Positions 24,495 to 32,890 of a stretch of 33,452 nt of DNA are shown one piece after another. How positions within the stretch are numbered: position 1 is the first letter of the stretch; every line of letters begins with the position of its first letter. Source of the DNA: Desulfobulbaceae bacterium (GTDB lineage Bacteria > Desulfobacterota > Desulfobulbia > Desulfobulbales > VMSU01); assembly GCA_015231515.1 (NCBI GenBank), contig JADGBM010000024.1:1-33452 (forward strand), written 5' to 3'. The notes beneath the pieces are model-generated. The model had not been told where the DNA came from. It saw only the letters and a program-made list of their open reading frames with translations, and ran no database searches. Position numbers and translations under genes: made by a program.

Positions 24495-25590
24495 CTCTGA
24501 AGATCTGAAGTACATGAAATTAGCCTTGGATGAGGCGGTCAAAGCTGCGGGGAGGACATCACCAAACCCACTGGTCGGCGCTGTGGTTGTGAACAACGGC
24601 AGAGTTGTTGGTCGTGGATATCATAAAAAAGCTGGCACAGCCCATGCCGAGATTAATGCCTTGGCTGAGGCGGGGCCAAAAGCGCATGGAGCCACAATTT
24701 ACGTTACTTTGGAGCCATGTAATCATCACGGTAGAACAGGCCCCTGTACAGAAGCTATACTCAAAAATGGTCTGAGGCGGGTTGTTGTCGGTATGCCTGA
24801 CCCAAACCCCTCTGTTGCTGGAGGCGGAAACTTATTTTTAACTCAAAATGGGCTCCAGGTAACCTGCGGTGTGCTCGAAGAAGAGTGCCAGAGAATAAAT
24901 AGACCGTTTGTTAAGTGGATAACTCAAAAAAAACCGTGGGTTATCGTTAAGGCTGGAGTTTCATTGGACGGTAAAATTGCATCATCAAGTGCTGAACAGC
25001 TCTGGATTACCAGTGAAAGTTCGCGGGCCTATGTCCATCAGGTTCGTGATCAGGTTGATGCAATTTTAATAGGTGTTGGTACGGCTTTGGCAGATGACCC
25101 TGCGCTCACCTGTAGAATTTCAGGAAAATCTACACAAGATCCAATACGCGTTGTTCTTGACTCTCATCTTCGGTTGCCGCCCGAATCAAAATTGCTTAAC
25201 CAGAAATCCGCGGCCAAAACCATCGTTTTTTGTGGTGAACATGTGACAGATGACCAGCTTAAACCCTTTTCAGGTGTTAATGCCGATATTGAGCGAACTG
25301 TTAGAGGCATTGATGGACAAATTAACTTGGAAGTGGTATTAAGCGCACTCGCTCAAAGACAGGTGACCAGTATCCTCGTTGAAGGTGGAGGGCAGATTCA
25401 TGCCTCTTTTATTCGTAACCATCTCGCCGATCAGGCGATGCTTTTTTATGGTCCTATTTTTGTTGGCGATCAGGGGGTTTCTTTAGTGGGCGGTAAGGTC
25501 CGGGGGGGAAATGGTACATTCCCCAGGCTTGTGCAGGTATCTACGAAACAGTTTGACAATGATGTGCTAATCGAAGGTTTATTTGAGTAG
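24481..25590 (+). CDS. ribD: Bifunctional diaminohydroxyphosphoribosylaminopyrimidine deaminase / uracil reductase
   Basis: Performs the second and third steps of riboflavin synthesis after GTP opening. The N-terminal deaminase domain (1-145) has the zinc site His55-Ala-Glu57 (TAHAEINAL) and Cys80...Cys89 ([11 protein letters not shown]). The C-terminal NADPH-dependent reductase (150-369) shows [12 protein letters not shown] and [16 protein letters not shown] 24481 gives 369 residues, the usual length. A longer in-frame extension back to 24370 lies inside nrdR, is non-homologous and was rejected. Overlaps nrdR by 14 bp. Confidence 0.96.
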   Translation: MENHNSEDLKYMKLALDEAVKAAGRTSPNPLVGAVVVNNGRVVGRGYHKKAGTAHAEINALAEAGPKAHGATIYVTLEPCNHHGRTGPCTEAILKNGLRRVVVGMPDPNPSVAGGGNLFLTQNGLQVTCGVLEEECQRINRPFVKWITQKKPWVIVKAGVSLDGKIASSSAEQLWITSESSRAYVHQVRDQVDAILIGVGTALADDPALTCRISGKSTQDPIRVVLDSHLRLPPESKLLNQKSAAKTIVFCGEHVTDDQLKPFSGVNADIERTVRGIDGQINLEVVLSALAQRQVTSILVEGGGQIHASFIRNHLADQAMLFYGPIFVGDQGVSLVGGKVRGGNGTFPRLVQVSTKQFDNDVLIEGLFE

Positions 25591-25601
25591 AATACATTCA
25601 T

Positions 25602-26255
25602 ATGTTTACAGGAATTATACAAGGTAAAGGAAAGTTGTTTGAGACAAGACCGTCCGGGGGTGGTCTCGTTTTTGGACTTGAAGCTGATTTTGATCTAAAT
25701 GATCCTCTGGAAGGTGAAAGTATCGCCATCAATGGCGTTTGCTTAACAGCAAAGAATATCACAAAAAAACGGTTTTACGCTGATGTTTCACCTGAATCTC
25801 TGGCGCGAACCAATTTAGGTTCTTTAACCGTCGGCAGCGGCGTGAATCTTGAGCGTGCCTTACGATTAAGTGATCGCTTGGGTGGCCATATTGTCAGTGG
25901 TCACGTTGATGCTGTCAGTAAAGTTATTTCACGAGAGAAGCTGGGTAACTTTACGATTTTTACATTCAGTATCCCGGACGGACTGGGGAAGTATATAATC
26001 AGTAAGGGTTCCATAACAATTGATGGCATAAGTTTAACGGTTAATTCGTGTGCAAGCCGTCAGTTTTCTGTTTCAATCATACCGCATACCCTTGAGGTTA
26101 CCATGCTGGGCACCATCGGTGCTGGATCCGTGGTCAATCTTGAGGTTGATATTATCGGGAAATATGTCGAGAAATTGGTGCTCCATACTTCTGATGAGCA
26201 CGAGCGATCAAAAATTGATGTATCTTTTTTGGCTGAGAATGGATTTTTAAAGTAA
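25602..26255 (+). CDS. ribE: Riboflavin synthase alpha chain
   Basis: Dismutates two 6,7-dimethyl-8-ribityllumazine molecules into riboflavin. 217 residues made of two lumazine-binding barrels. The first begins [10 protein letters not shown] and contains INGVCLTA and [10 protein letters not shown]; the second has [11 protein letters not shown] and [10 protein letters not shown]. It starts 11 bp after ribD. The product of ribH downstream is its substrate. Confidence 0.97.
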   Translation: MFTGIIQGKGKLFETRPSGGGLVFGLEADFDLNDPLEGESIAINGVCLTAKNITKKRFYADVSPESLARTNLGSLTVGSGVNLERALRLSDRLGGHIVSGHVDAVSKVISREKLGNFTIFTFSIPDGLGKYIISKGSITIDGISLTVNSCASRQFSVSIIPHTLEVTMLGTIGAGSVVNLEVDIIGKYVEKLVLHTSDEHERSKIDVSFLAENGFLK

Positions 26256-26271
26256 ATAAATGGTGAAATAA

Positions 26272-27474
26272 ATGACTGTTAGTACGATTGAAGAAGCGAT
26301 TGAGGAGATACGTTCCGGGAAAATGATCATTCTTGTTGATGATGAAGATCGCGAGAATGAGGGTGATTTATGCATGGCTGCACAGATGGTAACACCTGAT
26401 GCCGTTAATTTTATGGCTACCCATGGTCGTGGCTTGATCTGCATGACAATGACACCTGATCAGATCGACCGTCTGCAACTGCCTATGATGGTTCAGCAGA
26501 ATAAGTCACCCTATGAAACAGCGTTCACGGTCAGTATTGAAGCTCGTACTGGCGTTTCAACCGGTATATCGGCCGCAGATAGAGCCCGCACTATCCAAGT
26601 GGCAGCACGTCTTGATGTGACTGCTGATGATATTGTCAGTCCTGGTCATGTTTTTCCTCTTCGAGCCCGCACCGGTGGCGTTTTAGTTCGAACGGGTCAA
26701 ACCGAGGGCTCTGTTGATCTTTCTCGATTGGCTGGCTTACGTCCTTCTGCGGTTATCTGTGAGATAATGAAAGACGATGGCACTATGGCCAGAATGGACG
26801 ATTTGAAGGTTTTTGCCAAAGAGCATAATTTGAAAATTGCCACAATTGCAGATTTGGTCGCCTATCGTATTCGGATGGACACGCTGGTCCATCGTGCAGC
26901 TGAAGCGAATCTTCCGACTAAGTATGGCGGTGATTTTAAAGCGATAGTATACACCAATGATGTAGATGCTCATGAACATGTTGCTTTGGTTAAAGGAAAG
27001 ATCACCAGGGATAAATCTGTCTTAGTACGTGTCCATTCCGAGTGTTTGACTGGAGATGTTTTTAGTTCAACACGTTGTGATTGCGGCAGTCAACTACAGG
27101 CAGCCATGGAGATGGTTGATAAAGAGGGCTGTGGTGTTGTTCTCTATATGGCTCAGGAAGGACGCGGGATTGGTCTGGTGAATAAGATTAAGGCCTATGA
27201 TCTTCAGGATCAGGGGATGGACACCGTTGAGGCCAATAAAAAATTGGGCTTTAAAGCGGATTTGCGCGATTATGGCATAGGCGCTCAGATTCTGCGTGAC
27301 CTGGGTGTTTCCAAGATGCGACTTATCACTAACAACCCTAAAAAGATTATCGGGCTTGAAGGGTATGGAATTGAAGTTGTTGACAGAGTTTCACTTCAGA
27401 CTGCACCATCAGCTCAAAATTTAAAATACTTGCAAACAAAGAAAGATAAATTAGGCCATTTGCTTGATTTATAG
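26272..27474 (+). CDS. ribBA: Bifunctional 3,4-dihydroxy-2-butanone-4-phosphate synthase / GTP cyclohydrolase II
   Basis: Supplies both starting branches of riboflavin synthesis. The N-terminal half (1-200) is DHBP synthase with the metal/substrate loop [11 protein letters not shown] (23-33), THGRGLICM and [10 protein letters not shown]. The C-terminal half (about 205-400) is GTP cyclohydrolase II with zinc ligands Cys258, Cys269 and Cys271 ([17 protein letters not shown]), EGRGIGL and [11 protein letters not shown]. All key residues are present in both halves, so both activities are expected. 16 bp after ribE. Confidence 0.97.
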   Translation: MTVSTIEEAIEEIRSGKMIILVDDEDRENEGDLCMAAQMVTPDAVNFMATHGRGLICMTMTPDQIDRLQLPMMVQQNKSPYETAFTVSIEARTGVSTGISAADRARTIQVAARLDVTADDIVSPGHVFPLRARTGGVLVRTGQTEGSVDLSRLAGLRPSAVICEIMKDDGTMARMDDLKVFAKEHNLKIATIADLVAYRIRMDTLVHRAAEANLPTKYGGDFKAIVYTNDVDAHEHVALVKGKITRDKSVLVRVHSECLTGDVFSSTRCDCGSQLQAAMEMVDKEGCGVVLYMAQEGRGIGLVNKIKAYDLQDQGMDTVEANKKLGFKADLRDYGIGAQILRDLGVSKMRLITNNPKKIIGLEGYGIEVVDRVSLQTAPSAQNLKYLQTKKDKLGHLLDL

Positions 27475-27491
27475 GAGATAGTTTTTAGGTG

Positions 27492-27520
27492 AAGGGTAAA
27501 GGGTAAAGGGTAAAGGGGTA
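27492..27520. repeat. Heptameric tandem repeat, AAGGGTA family
   Basis: Three exact AAGGGTA units (27492-27512) and an 8-bp variant AAGGGGTA (27513-27520) lie between ribBA and ribH. Degenerate units probably extend on both sides, giving about 27485-27527. The reverse complement TACCCTT matches the units at 7001-7056, so both loci belong to one repeat family in opposite orientation. Confidence 0.88.
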
Positions 27521-27562
27521 AGGCTTAAACCGTACTGATTTGAAAAATATGGAGGAAGTTCT

Positions 27563-28024
27563 GTGAAAATATTTGAAGGAAGTTTACAATCTAAGGGTAA
27601 AAAATTTGGCATTATAGTCGGACGTTTCAACTCGTTTATTTCAGAACGGCTTCTTGAAGGAGCCCTTGACACCTTGAAACGTTCTGGAACAATAGACAAG
27701 GACATCGATATAGCGCGTGTGCCCGGCGCTTACGAGATGCCACTCATAGCTCAGAAAATGGCCGGCACAAAACGGTATGATGCGATAATTTGTCTTGGTG
27801 CTGTTATCCGTGGCGCTACTCCACATTTTGACTATGTTTCCAGTGAAGTGGCAAAAGGTGTTGCTCAGGTAGGTATGGATTCTGGTCTGCCGGTTATTTT
27901 TGGTGTTTTGACTACAGATACCGTCGAGCAAGCTATTGAACGAGCCGGTACCAAGGCTGGTAACAAAGGCTCTGATTGCGCCTCTGCCGCCATTGAGATG
28001 GTTAACCTGATTGACAGCATTTAA
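27563..28024 (+). CDS. ribH: 6,7-dimethyl-8-ribityllumazine synthase
   Basis: Condenses the RibD-derived pyrimidine with DHBP to lumazine; forms an icosahedral or pentameric shell in the cytoplasm. 153 residues, with [29 protein letters not shown], and the catalytic His88 in [17 protein letters not shown] 27563 is preceded by GGAGG at an optimal seven bases. Its stop shares one base with the nusB ATG (TTTAATG). Confidence 0.97.
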   Translation: MKIFEGSLQSKGKKFGIIVGRFNSFISERLLEGALDTLKRSGTIDKDIDIARVPGAYEMPLIAQKMAGTKRYDAIICLGAVIRGATPHFDYVSSEVAKGVAQVGMDSGLPVIFGVLTTDTVEQAIERAGTKAGNKGSDCASAAIEMVNLIDSI

Positions 28025-28425
28025 TGGGACTTCGTAGAAAATCTCGGGAGCTTGCACTGCAAGCTCTTTATCAGGCCGACATGTGTGGATTGGATGTCGC
28101 CGATATCAGATTGATATCTGATAACTTTCGTGTGGCGCAGAAGGCAGTCCCTTATGCAACGACCATCTTGGCTGGTATCCGTGCTAATCAGGATGAAATT
28201 GACACTATTATAACCGGTAATGCCAAGAATTGGCGTGTAGACCGAATGTCAATTGTTGATCGTAATTTGATACGGATTGGCATTTTTGAACTTGTTTTTC
28301 AAAAAGAAGTTCCTGCCTCAGTTGTTATTAATGAAGCCATTGAAATTGCTAAACGTTTCAGCACCGATGAGTCATCTTCATTTATTAATGGTATCTTAGA
28401 CGCTATTCGAGATGGCAAAAAATAA
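28024..28425 (+). CDS. nusB: Transcription antitermination factor NusB
   Basis: 133-residue all-helical protein that, with NusE (S10), binds boxA RNA and supports rRNA antitermination. N-terminal GLRRKSRELALQALYQADM and C-terminal VVINEAIEIAKRFSTDESSSFINGILDAI are canonical. ribH-nusB adjacency is widespread. The ftsK ATG lies 14 bp before its stop. Confidence 0.96.
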   Translation: MGLRRKSRELALQALYQADMCGLDVADIRLISDNFRVAQKAVPYATTILAGIRANQDEIDTIITGNAKNWRVDRMSIVDRNLIRIGIFELVFQKEVPASVVINEAIEIAKRFSTDESSSFINGILDAIRDGKK

Positions 28426-30550
28426 TACCGCAAATGAACCACCCTCTAAAGTCCAAGAAATAATCGCCATTATTGGCGTCTTTATCTCGCTCTTCTTTTT
28501 TATCAGTTTACTCAGTTATACCCCCTCAACGCCCGATGCATTAACTGCTAGTTCAAACTGGGGTGGCAGTATCGGAGCCTTTACTGCCCAGGTCCTGCTT
28601 GGGATGTTTGGCATAAGTGCCTATCTGCTCATATTTCTGATTACTTTATTTGCTGTAAAGTTTTACTTCTATCAGTTCCCGTTGAAAAATCTGCCAGTTG
28701 TTCTGTTTGGCATAACCGGAATTATGATCTCAAGCAGCTCGTTGTCAGCACAAATTCCATTTACACTGTTGTCCACCACAAGTGGCTCTGCTGCTGGTGT
28801 TATCGGTGAAAACATCCATTCCTTGCTGCTGCCTTTTCTGGGGCGGGTTGGGTATGCACTGGTTTTTATTTTCATACTTGTTATGTGCTTGATAGCCTCT
28901 CTTGAGTTTTCACCTTTCAAATTTTTTGCAATGATTTCTCGTGTAGTCAGTAATCTAATTCGAAGGTTATCCGCACCGCGTAGTCAGGAGCAGAGCAGTG
29001 TGGCAGTTGTAACCCCGAAAAATCGTCTAGTCCAGAGCCCAACTCAATCCCCACTGATTATTACCCCAAAACTTAATGAACCTGTTAAGTTTGATATATC
29101 CGATGACGATGTTGCTTTCCAGCCGCTTCTTCCTGTTGCTAAGGGTGATTTTGTATTGCCAACTGTAACCTTGCTGGATATGCCACTTGATCAGACGTCC
29201 GGCAAGTTTGATCGTGAACATTATCTTGAGATCAGTGAGAAACTTGAATCAAAATTTAAAGATTTCGGCATTGACGGAAAAGTCATTGGTATTTCTCCGG
29301 GGCCAATTGTTACTACCTACGAGTATTCTCCTGCCCCTGGTGTTAAGATCAGCAGAATTGTTTCTCTGGAAAATGATCTGGCGCTTGGTCTTAAAACCGA
29401 AAGTGTTCGAATCGCCGGCTCTATACCCGGCAAAGCTGCGCTAGGTATAGAAATTCCAAATCCCATCCGTCAGTTAGTATATTTTCGAGAAATTCTTTCC
29501 AATGAAAAGTTCCTGAAATCCAAGTCTGCCCTTACACTGGGTCTTGGTAAAGATGTTGTTGGTAACCCTGTTTTTGCCAATTTGGCCGATATGCCGCATC
29601 TACTTATTGCGGGTGCGACAGGAGCAGGTAAATCTGTCGGTATAAATACGATTATTTGCAGTTTTCTTTTAAAGGCGTCGCCGGATGAAGTTCGACTGTT
29701 GATGATCGACCCAAAGAGGATAGAGTTATCTCATTATGAGGATATTCCTCACCTCTTGCATCCTGTTGTTGTTGATCCTAAAATGGCTAGTCGCGCTCTA
29801 CAGTGGGCAGTTTTGGAGATGGAACGGCGTTATAAGCTGATGGAAGAACAGCGGGTTAAAAATTTAGCCAGTTACAATAAAGTTGCCGATATCAAAATCC
29901 CCTTGATTGTTATAATTATTGATGAGTTAGCTGACTTGATGATGGTGGCGTCAAAGGATGTTGAAGGATCTGTAGCACGTCTGGCCCAGATGGCAAGAGC
30001 TGCTGGAATGCATCTGATCCTGGCGACACAGCGGCCATCGGTTGATGTGTTGACAGGGCTCATAAAGGCTAACTTTCCAACGCGAATGTCTTTTAAGGTT
30101 TCTTCCAAAATTGATTCGCGAACCATTCTTGACGAATCCGGGGCCGAACATCTGTTGGGCAAAGGTGATATGCTTTTCACCGCTCCCGGTACCAGTCGTA
30201 TGCAGCGGATTCACGGGGCGTATATCTCTGAAAAGGAGATTGATCGTGTCGTTTCGTTTCTAAAAAAACAAAGAGCTGTTCAATACGATGAGACGGTAAT
30301 GAAAATTGCTGAAGAACCTGGTGATGTAGCTAATGGGCAGGAAGGTGATTTAGATTTTGACGAAAAATATGATGAAGCGGTAGAGTTTGTCTGCGAATCC
30401 GGCCAGGCCTCAATCTCCATGGTTCAGCGGCGCTTACGAGTTGGATATAATCGGGCGGCGAGAATGATTGAAACCATGGAAAAAGAAGGGATTGTTGGAC
30501 CTGCTGACGGGGCTAAACCCCGCGAAGTACTGACCAGAAAATCATACTAA
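28412..30550 (+). CDS. ftsK: DNA translocase FtsK/SpoIIIE
   Basis: 712 residues. The N-terminal membrane domain has four clear hydrophobic segments (about 15-35, 57-83, 92-108, 142-163). A short linker leads to the alpha domain, then the RecA-like motor with Walker A GATGAGKS (401-408) and Walker B IVIIIDELADLM (Asp504-Glu505), LATQRPSVDVLTG and FKVSSKIDSRTILDESGAEHLLGKGDML. The C-terminal gamma winged helix (about 645-712, QRRLRVGYNRAARMIETME) reads polar KOPS-like sequences and activates XerCD. FtsK clears chromosome termini at the septum. The linker is far shorter than in E. coli FtsK, closer to SpoIIIE. Start overlaps nusB by 14 bp. Confidence 0.97.
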   Translation: MAKNNTANEPPSKVQEIIAIIGVFISLFFFISLLSYTPSTPDALTASSNWGGSIGAFTAQVLLGMFGISAYLLIFLITLFAVKFYFYQFPLKNLPVVLFGITGIMISSSSLSAQIPFTLLSTTSGSAAGVIGENIHSLLLPFLGRVGYALVFIFILVMCLIASLEFSPFKFFAMISRVVSNLIRRLSAPRSQEQSSVAVVTPKNRLVQSPTQSPLIITPKLNEPVKFDISDDDVAFQPLLPVAKGDFVLPTVTLLDMPLDQTSGKFDREHYLEISEKLESKFKDFGIDGKVIGISPGPIVTTYEYSPAPGVKISRIVSLENDLALGLKTESVRIAGSIPGKAALGIEIPNPIRQLVYFREILSNEKFLKSKSALTLGLGKDVVGNPVFANLADMPHLLIAGATGAGKSVGINTIICSFLLKASPDEVRLLMIDPKRIELSHYEDIPHLLHPVVVDPKMASRALQWAVLEMERRYKLMEEQRVKNLASYNKVADIKIPLIVIIIDELADLMMVASKDVEGSVARLAQMARAAGMHLILATQRPSVDVLTGLIKANFPTRMSFKVSSKIDSRTILDESGAEHLLGKGDMLFTAPGTSRMQRIHGAYISEKEIDRVVSFLKKQRAVQYDETVMKIAEEPGDVANGQEGDLDFDEKYDEAVEFVCESGQASISMVQRRLRVGYNRAARMIETMEKEGIVGPADGAKPREVLTRKSY

Positions 30551-30604
30551 TTTTGATTCAAACCGCTATAACGCATACTATAAGCAGTCAGAGCTCAGAA
30601 TGAG

Positions 30605-30645
30605 AATCCCCCTTAATCCCCCTGTCAAAGGGATTGAGGGGGATT
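30605..30645. repeat. Long imperfect palindrome (dispersed-repeat-like) after ftsK
   Basis: 16-bp arms AATCCCCCTTAATCCC (30605-30620) and GGGATTGAGGGGGATT (30630-30645) pair fully except for one G-T, around a 9-base loop. Neither side has a T-run, so it is not a normal intrinsic terminator. The C-rich arm composition matches AATCCCCC palindromes that I know to be scattered between genes in many Desulfobacterota and other bacteria. It lies between ftsK (+) and the end of the bTHX gene (-). Confidence 0.75.
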
Positions 30646-30769
30646 TAATGAAGGTCGAAAATTACTCACATAGGTCTTTTTTAAATAAAGAGCTGAAGCT
30701 GACACACATGCACTATGTTTTCTGGAAAAACAGGTGATTGCAACACAGATTGAACTGTTTAAGGATGTG

Positions 30770-30874
30770 CTATTTCTTGGTTGTGTCTTTTGTGTTCTTA
30801 TCCTTAGGACGGCTGTTGCCATTACTGCTTTTAAAGATTTTACCCTTTTTTGTACGTTTGTCGCCTCTACCCAT
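30770..30874 (-). CDS. Small ribosomal subunit protein bTHX (34 residues)
   Basis: A 34-codon gene on the minus strand within the 440-bp ftsK-NlpC gap. The product starts MGRGDKRTKKGKIFKSSNG, continues NSRPKDKNTK and ends DTTKK. This is the pattern of bTHX (Thx), M-G-(K/R)-G-D-K-(K/R)-T-(K/R)-(K/R)-G-K-I-(F/W)...G..RP(K/R), a basic peptide that in Thermus sits in a cavity at the top of the 30S head. About a third of its residues are Lys or Arg. On its strand AAGGGAG stands seven to eight bases before the ATG, an excellent ribosome-binding site. The antisense ORF at 30738-30989 has no family resemblance. Confidence 0.87.
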   Translation of the reverse strand: MGRGDKRTKKGKIFKSSNGNSRPKDKNTKDTTKK

Positions 30875-31002
30875 TACGATCTCCCTTACTAAAAATATTG
30901 CTCAATTAAAATTATTGAATAAGAATGTGACTACTTCATGTAGATCACTTCAAACCCTTTACCATAAAATTAAAGGTTTGGACACTTAATTTGAGTCTCC
31001 CA

Positions 31003-31812
31003 ATGGCAAAAGAAACGTTCAAAATTATTCATATATCGTTTTTGGTAGATAAAGTTTTTACAGTTTTGATTTTTTCGTGGCTGGCCTTAGGTCAGTCATC
31101 CTGTAGTTCGATTACTTCCGAAGATATTTCACCCCAACTCCCTCCGCTCAAAACTCCTGTCACTAGAACAGCGCCAGCACTGGGGTATGTTCTTCAATTT
31201 GGGGCCTTTAGCCAACTTGCTAACGCCCTGAGATTAACAGAAAGCCTCAATGATTCTGGGTTTGAGGCCTATTACTATATTGACGATGATGCCCTTTATA
31301 AGGTCAGAATGGGTAACTTTACATCTGTCAAGCTTGCTGAAAATCATGCACGTGCTCTTTTGGATCGACAGCTGATTACGGATTATTACATAGTTTCACC
31401 ATCGTCATATTCAGTGAATTATGACCAATCTTCAGAAGCCGTGCGGCACAATATTATCCAAACGGCCCAGCGCTTTATTGGAATACCTTACAAATGGGGC
31501 GGCACATCTCCCGATGAAGGTTTTGACTGTAGCGGGCTTTCCATGGTGGTTTATAGTCTGAACGGTATGGTACTACCGCGAACATCAAGGACGCAATTTA
31601 TGGAAGGTCAGGAGATTTCTATCAACGATCTGCAACCTGCAGATCTGGTTTTCTTCTCTACTGATATGAGTGGTAAGGTAAATCATGTTGGGGTCTACGC
31701 TGGAGATGGGATTTTTATACATGCACCACGAAGCGGTAAAAAAATAAAAAAAGCCCGTTTGGAGTCATCGTATTTCGGCAAACGATTTGTCGGGGCCCGA
31801 ACATTTCTTTGA
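31003..31812 (+). CDS. SPOR-domain NlpC/P60 peptidoglycan hydrolase
   Basis: 269 residues from ATG 31003; an in-frame TTG at 30991 would add four residues and neither has a strong ribosome-binding site. An N-terminal hydrophobic stretch ends in SWLALGQSSC, a possible but imperfect lipobox (QSSC). A SPOR domain follows (GYVLQFGAFSQLANALRL ... YKVRMGNFTSVKLAENHA). The C-terminal NlpC/P60 domain has the catalytic Cys in FDCSGL (codon 31528-31530), His in NHVGVYAGDG and the third polar residue in FIHAP. Expected role: cleavage of the D-Glu-meso-DAP bond in peptidoglycan, targeted by SPOR to denuded septal glycan, which suits the nearby ftsK. Confidence 0.92.
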   Translation: MAKETFKIIHISFLVDKVFTVLIFSWLALGQSSCSSITSEDISPQLPPLKTPVTRTAPALGYVLQFGAFSQLANALRLTESLNDSGFEAYYYIDDDALYKVRMGNFTSVKLAENHARALLDRQLITDYYIVSPSSYSVNYDQSSEAVRHNIIQTAQRFIGIPYKWGGTSPDEGFDCSGLSMVVYSLNGMVLPRTSRTQFMEGQEISINDLQPADLVFFSTDMSGKVNHVGVYAGDGIFIHAPRSGKKIKKARLESSYFGKRFVGARTFL

Positions 31813-32007
31813 AAACGGAAATTTGGGGTACTTTGTTAATTGCTGTTGTTCCGAAACCGTGGTCTGCCCGATTGCTCAGGCCTCAAAAGTCAAAAGCGGA
31901 CTTTACCCCTTTCTACCAGGGCTGTAGTGATAAAATAGTTCTGTTTCGTTTTCGGTCCGTTCAGCGTCGTGAGGTGGCAGGATGAACCGGCCAAGCATGA
32001 ATACTCC
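31813..32007. other. Non-coding gap between NlpC/P60 and toxin genes
   Basis: About 200 bp. An in-frame extension of the toxin ORF reaches GTG 31969 but shows no conserved residues. No clear terminator after the hydrolase gene. This gap is the border between the conserved chromosomal block and the accessory tail. Confidence 0.4.
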
Positions 32008-32036
32008 TTGTCTGATACCAATAATAGGTATATTAT
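32008..32036 (+). promoter_or_regulatory. Promoter-like and operator-like element at the toxin start
   Basis: TTGTCT (32008-32013), 17-bp spacer and TATTAT (32031-32036) resemble a sigma70 promoter. An inverted repeat ATACC (32015-32019) / GGTAT (32027-32031) lies within the spacer, as expected for an antitoxin-bound operator. The -10 overlaps the toxin ATG, so transcripts from here would begin inside the toxin gene and could express only the antitoxin. Confidence 0.45.
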
Positions 32037-32313
32037 GAAATGGTCAGTGAAGTTTATAGGTCAAGCACGAAAACTGAAAGAAAAGTTGCCCGTCAAGGTT
32101 CGGGAAATTCTCTTTCAGTTGGTGCGAGAAATTGAGGCCGCCGGGCCGGTGCGGGGAGACTGGCCCAATTATTCAAAACTTTCAGGATGCGAACACCATT
32201 GTCACCTGAAGAAAGGCAATCCCACCTATGTTGCTGTATGGCGGGAGGACAAATGCCAAATTAGACTTGTAGAGGTGATTTATGCAGGAAGCCACGAGAA
32301 AGCCCCATATTGA
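32035..32313 (+). CDS. RelE/HigB-type toxin
   Basis: 92 residues: MKWSVKFIGQARKLKEKLP, then a helix-rich part VREILFQLVREIEAAGPVRGDWPNYSKL, then strands HHCHLKKGNPTYVAVWREDK and IRLVEVIYAGSHEKAPY. The strand pattern (LKKG.pTYVavWr....rlvev.YaGsHEkaPY) is that of small RelE-superfamily mRNA interferases; these cut mRNA at the ribosome. The ATG at 32035 starts the conserved part; earlier starts are non-conserved. Toxin-first order with a 32-bp overlap into the antitoxin gene is HigBA-like. Activity is inferred. Confidence 0.82.
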   Translation: MKWSVKFIGQARKLKEKLPVKVREILFQLVREIEAAGPVRGDWPNYSKLSGCEHHCHLKKGNPTYVAVWREDKCQIRLVEVIYAGSHEKAPY

Positions 32314-32635
32314 TGAGGAGATGATAACCCTACGCCTGCGCGTCCATCGGAGCAACGCGCCAAGGATAAAGGAATATGCTGCAACAGTTGAAGCCGGGAA
32401 TGATCGAACATACTCCATCGCTGAGGTGTTCCCGGAGTACATGGAGAAGGAACAACAAATTGCCCTTCGCGCTTACCGTAACCGTGAAAACCTTACGCAA
32501 CGGCAACTTGCCGAAATGACTGGCATACCCCAACGGCATATCTCGGAAATGGAGAACGGCAAGCGTTCCATCGGCAAGGAGCTGGCCAAGCGGCTTGGTA
32601 AGGCCCTGAATGTTGAATATAAGATGTTTCTGTGA
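32282..32635 (+). CDS. Xre-family antitoxin (HigA-like)
   Basis: 117 residues. The C-terminal Cro/CI helix-turn-helix (about 68-115) reads NLTQRQLAEMTGIPQRHISE then MENGKRSIGKELAKRLGKAL. The N-terminal about 60 residues (EEMITLRLRVHRSNAPRIKEYAATVEAGN) probably bind the toxin. ATG 32282 lies inside the last codons of the toxin gene, after GAGGTGATTT, giving coupled translation. It probably represses its own operon at the inverted repeat near 32015-32031 (inference). Confidence 0.85.
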   Translation: MQEATRKPHIDEEMITLRLRVHRSNAPRIKEYAATVEAGNDRTYSIAEVFPEYMEKEQQIALRAYRNRENLTQRQLAEMTGIPQRHISEMENGKRSIGKELAKRLGKALNVEYKMFL

Positions 32636-32712
32636 TTGGCCACCCTCGCTACTATGTCTGGAACGAGGATCTTACCAAAGAGTCGACACATGGGGGTAGT
32701 TCAATATCTTTT

Positions 32713-32800
32713 TAATAAATAGTAATAAATAGTAATAAATAGGGTCAGAGTAAAATTAATCTCACAACGAAAAAGTAATAATAAATAGGGTCAGAGTAAA
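32713..32800. repeat. REP-like direct repeats next to IS66 end
   Basis: A 10-bp unit TAATAAATAG is repeated three times in tandem (32713-32742). A 22-bp direct repeat, TAATAAATAGGG followed by TCAGAGTAAA, occurs at 32733-32754 and 32779-32800. The AATAGGGTCAGAGTAAA core resembles intergenic repeats I associate with REP/Y1-type transposases, though no such gene is in view. The second copy is cut by the IS66 terminus. Confidence 0.8.
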
Positions 32801-32890
32801 GTAAGCGCTTATTAAACCCCATCTAAAAATCTTTGGCCAGACGTGTCATGATGATCCCAAAACTCACCACACTTAACGAGGAGGAACATC

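Noticed and set aside
30605-30645. Intrinsic terminator of ftsK
   Set aside because: The stem is strong but no T-run follows on either strand; a dispersed palindromic repeat fits better.
30738-30989. 83-codon plus-strand ORF between ftsK and the NlpC/P60 gene
   Set aside because: It is antisense to the bTHX gene, which has a recognisable protein pattern and a strong ribosome-binding site; the plus-strand translation resembles nothing.
31969-32034. GTG-initiated extension of the toxin gene
   Set aside because: The 22 added residues do not fit the RelE fold, which starts at MKWSVKF.
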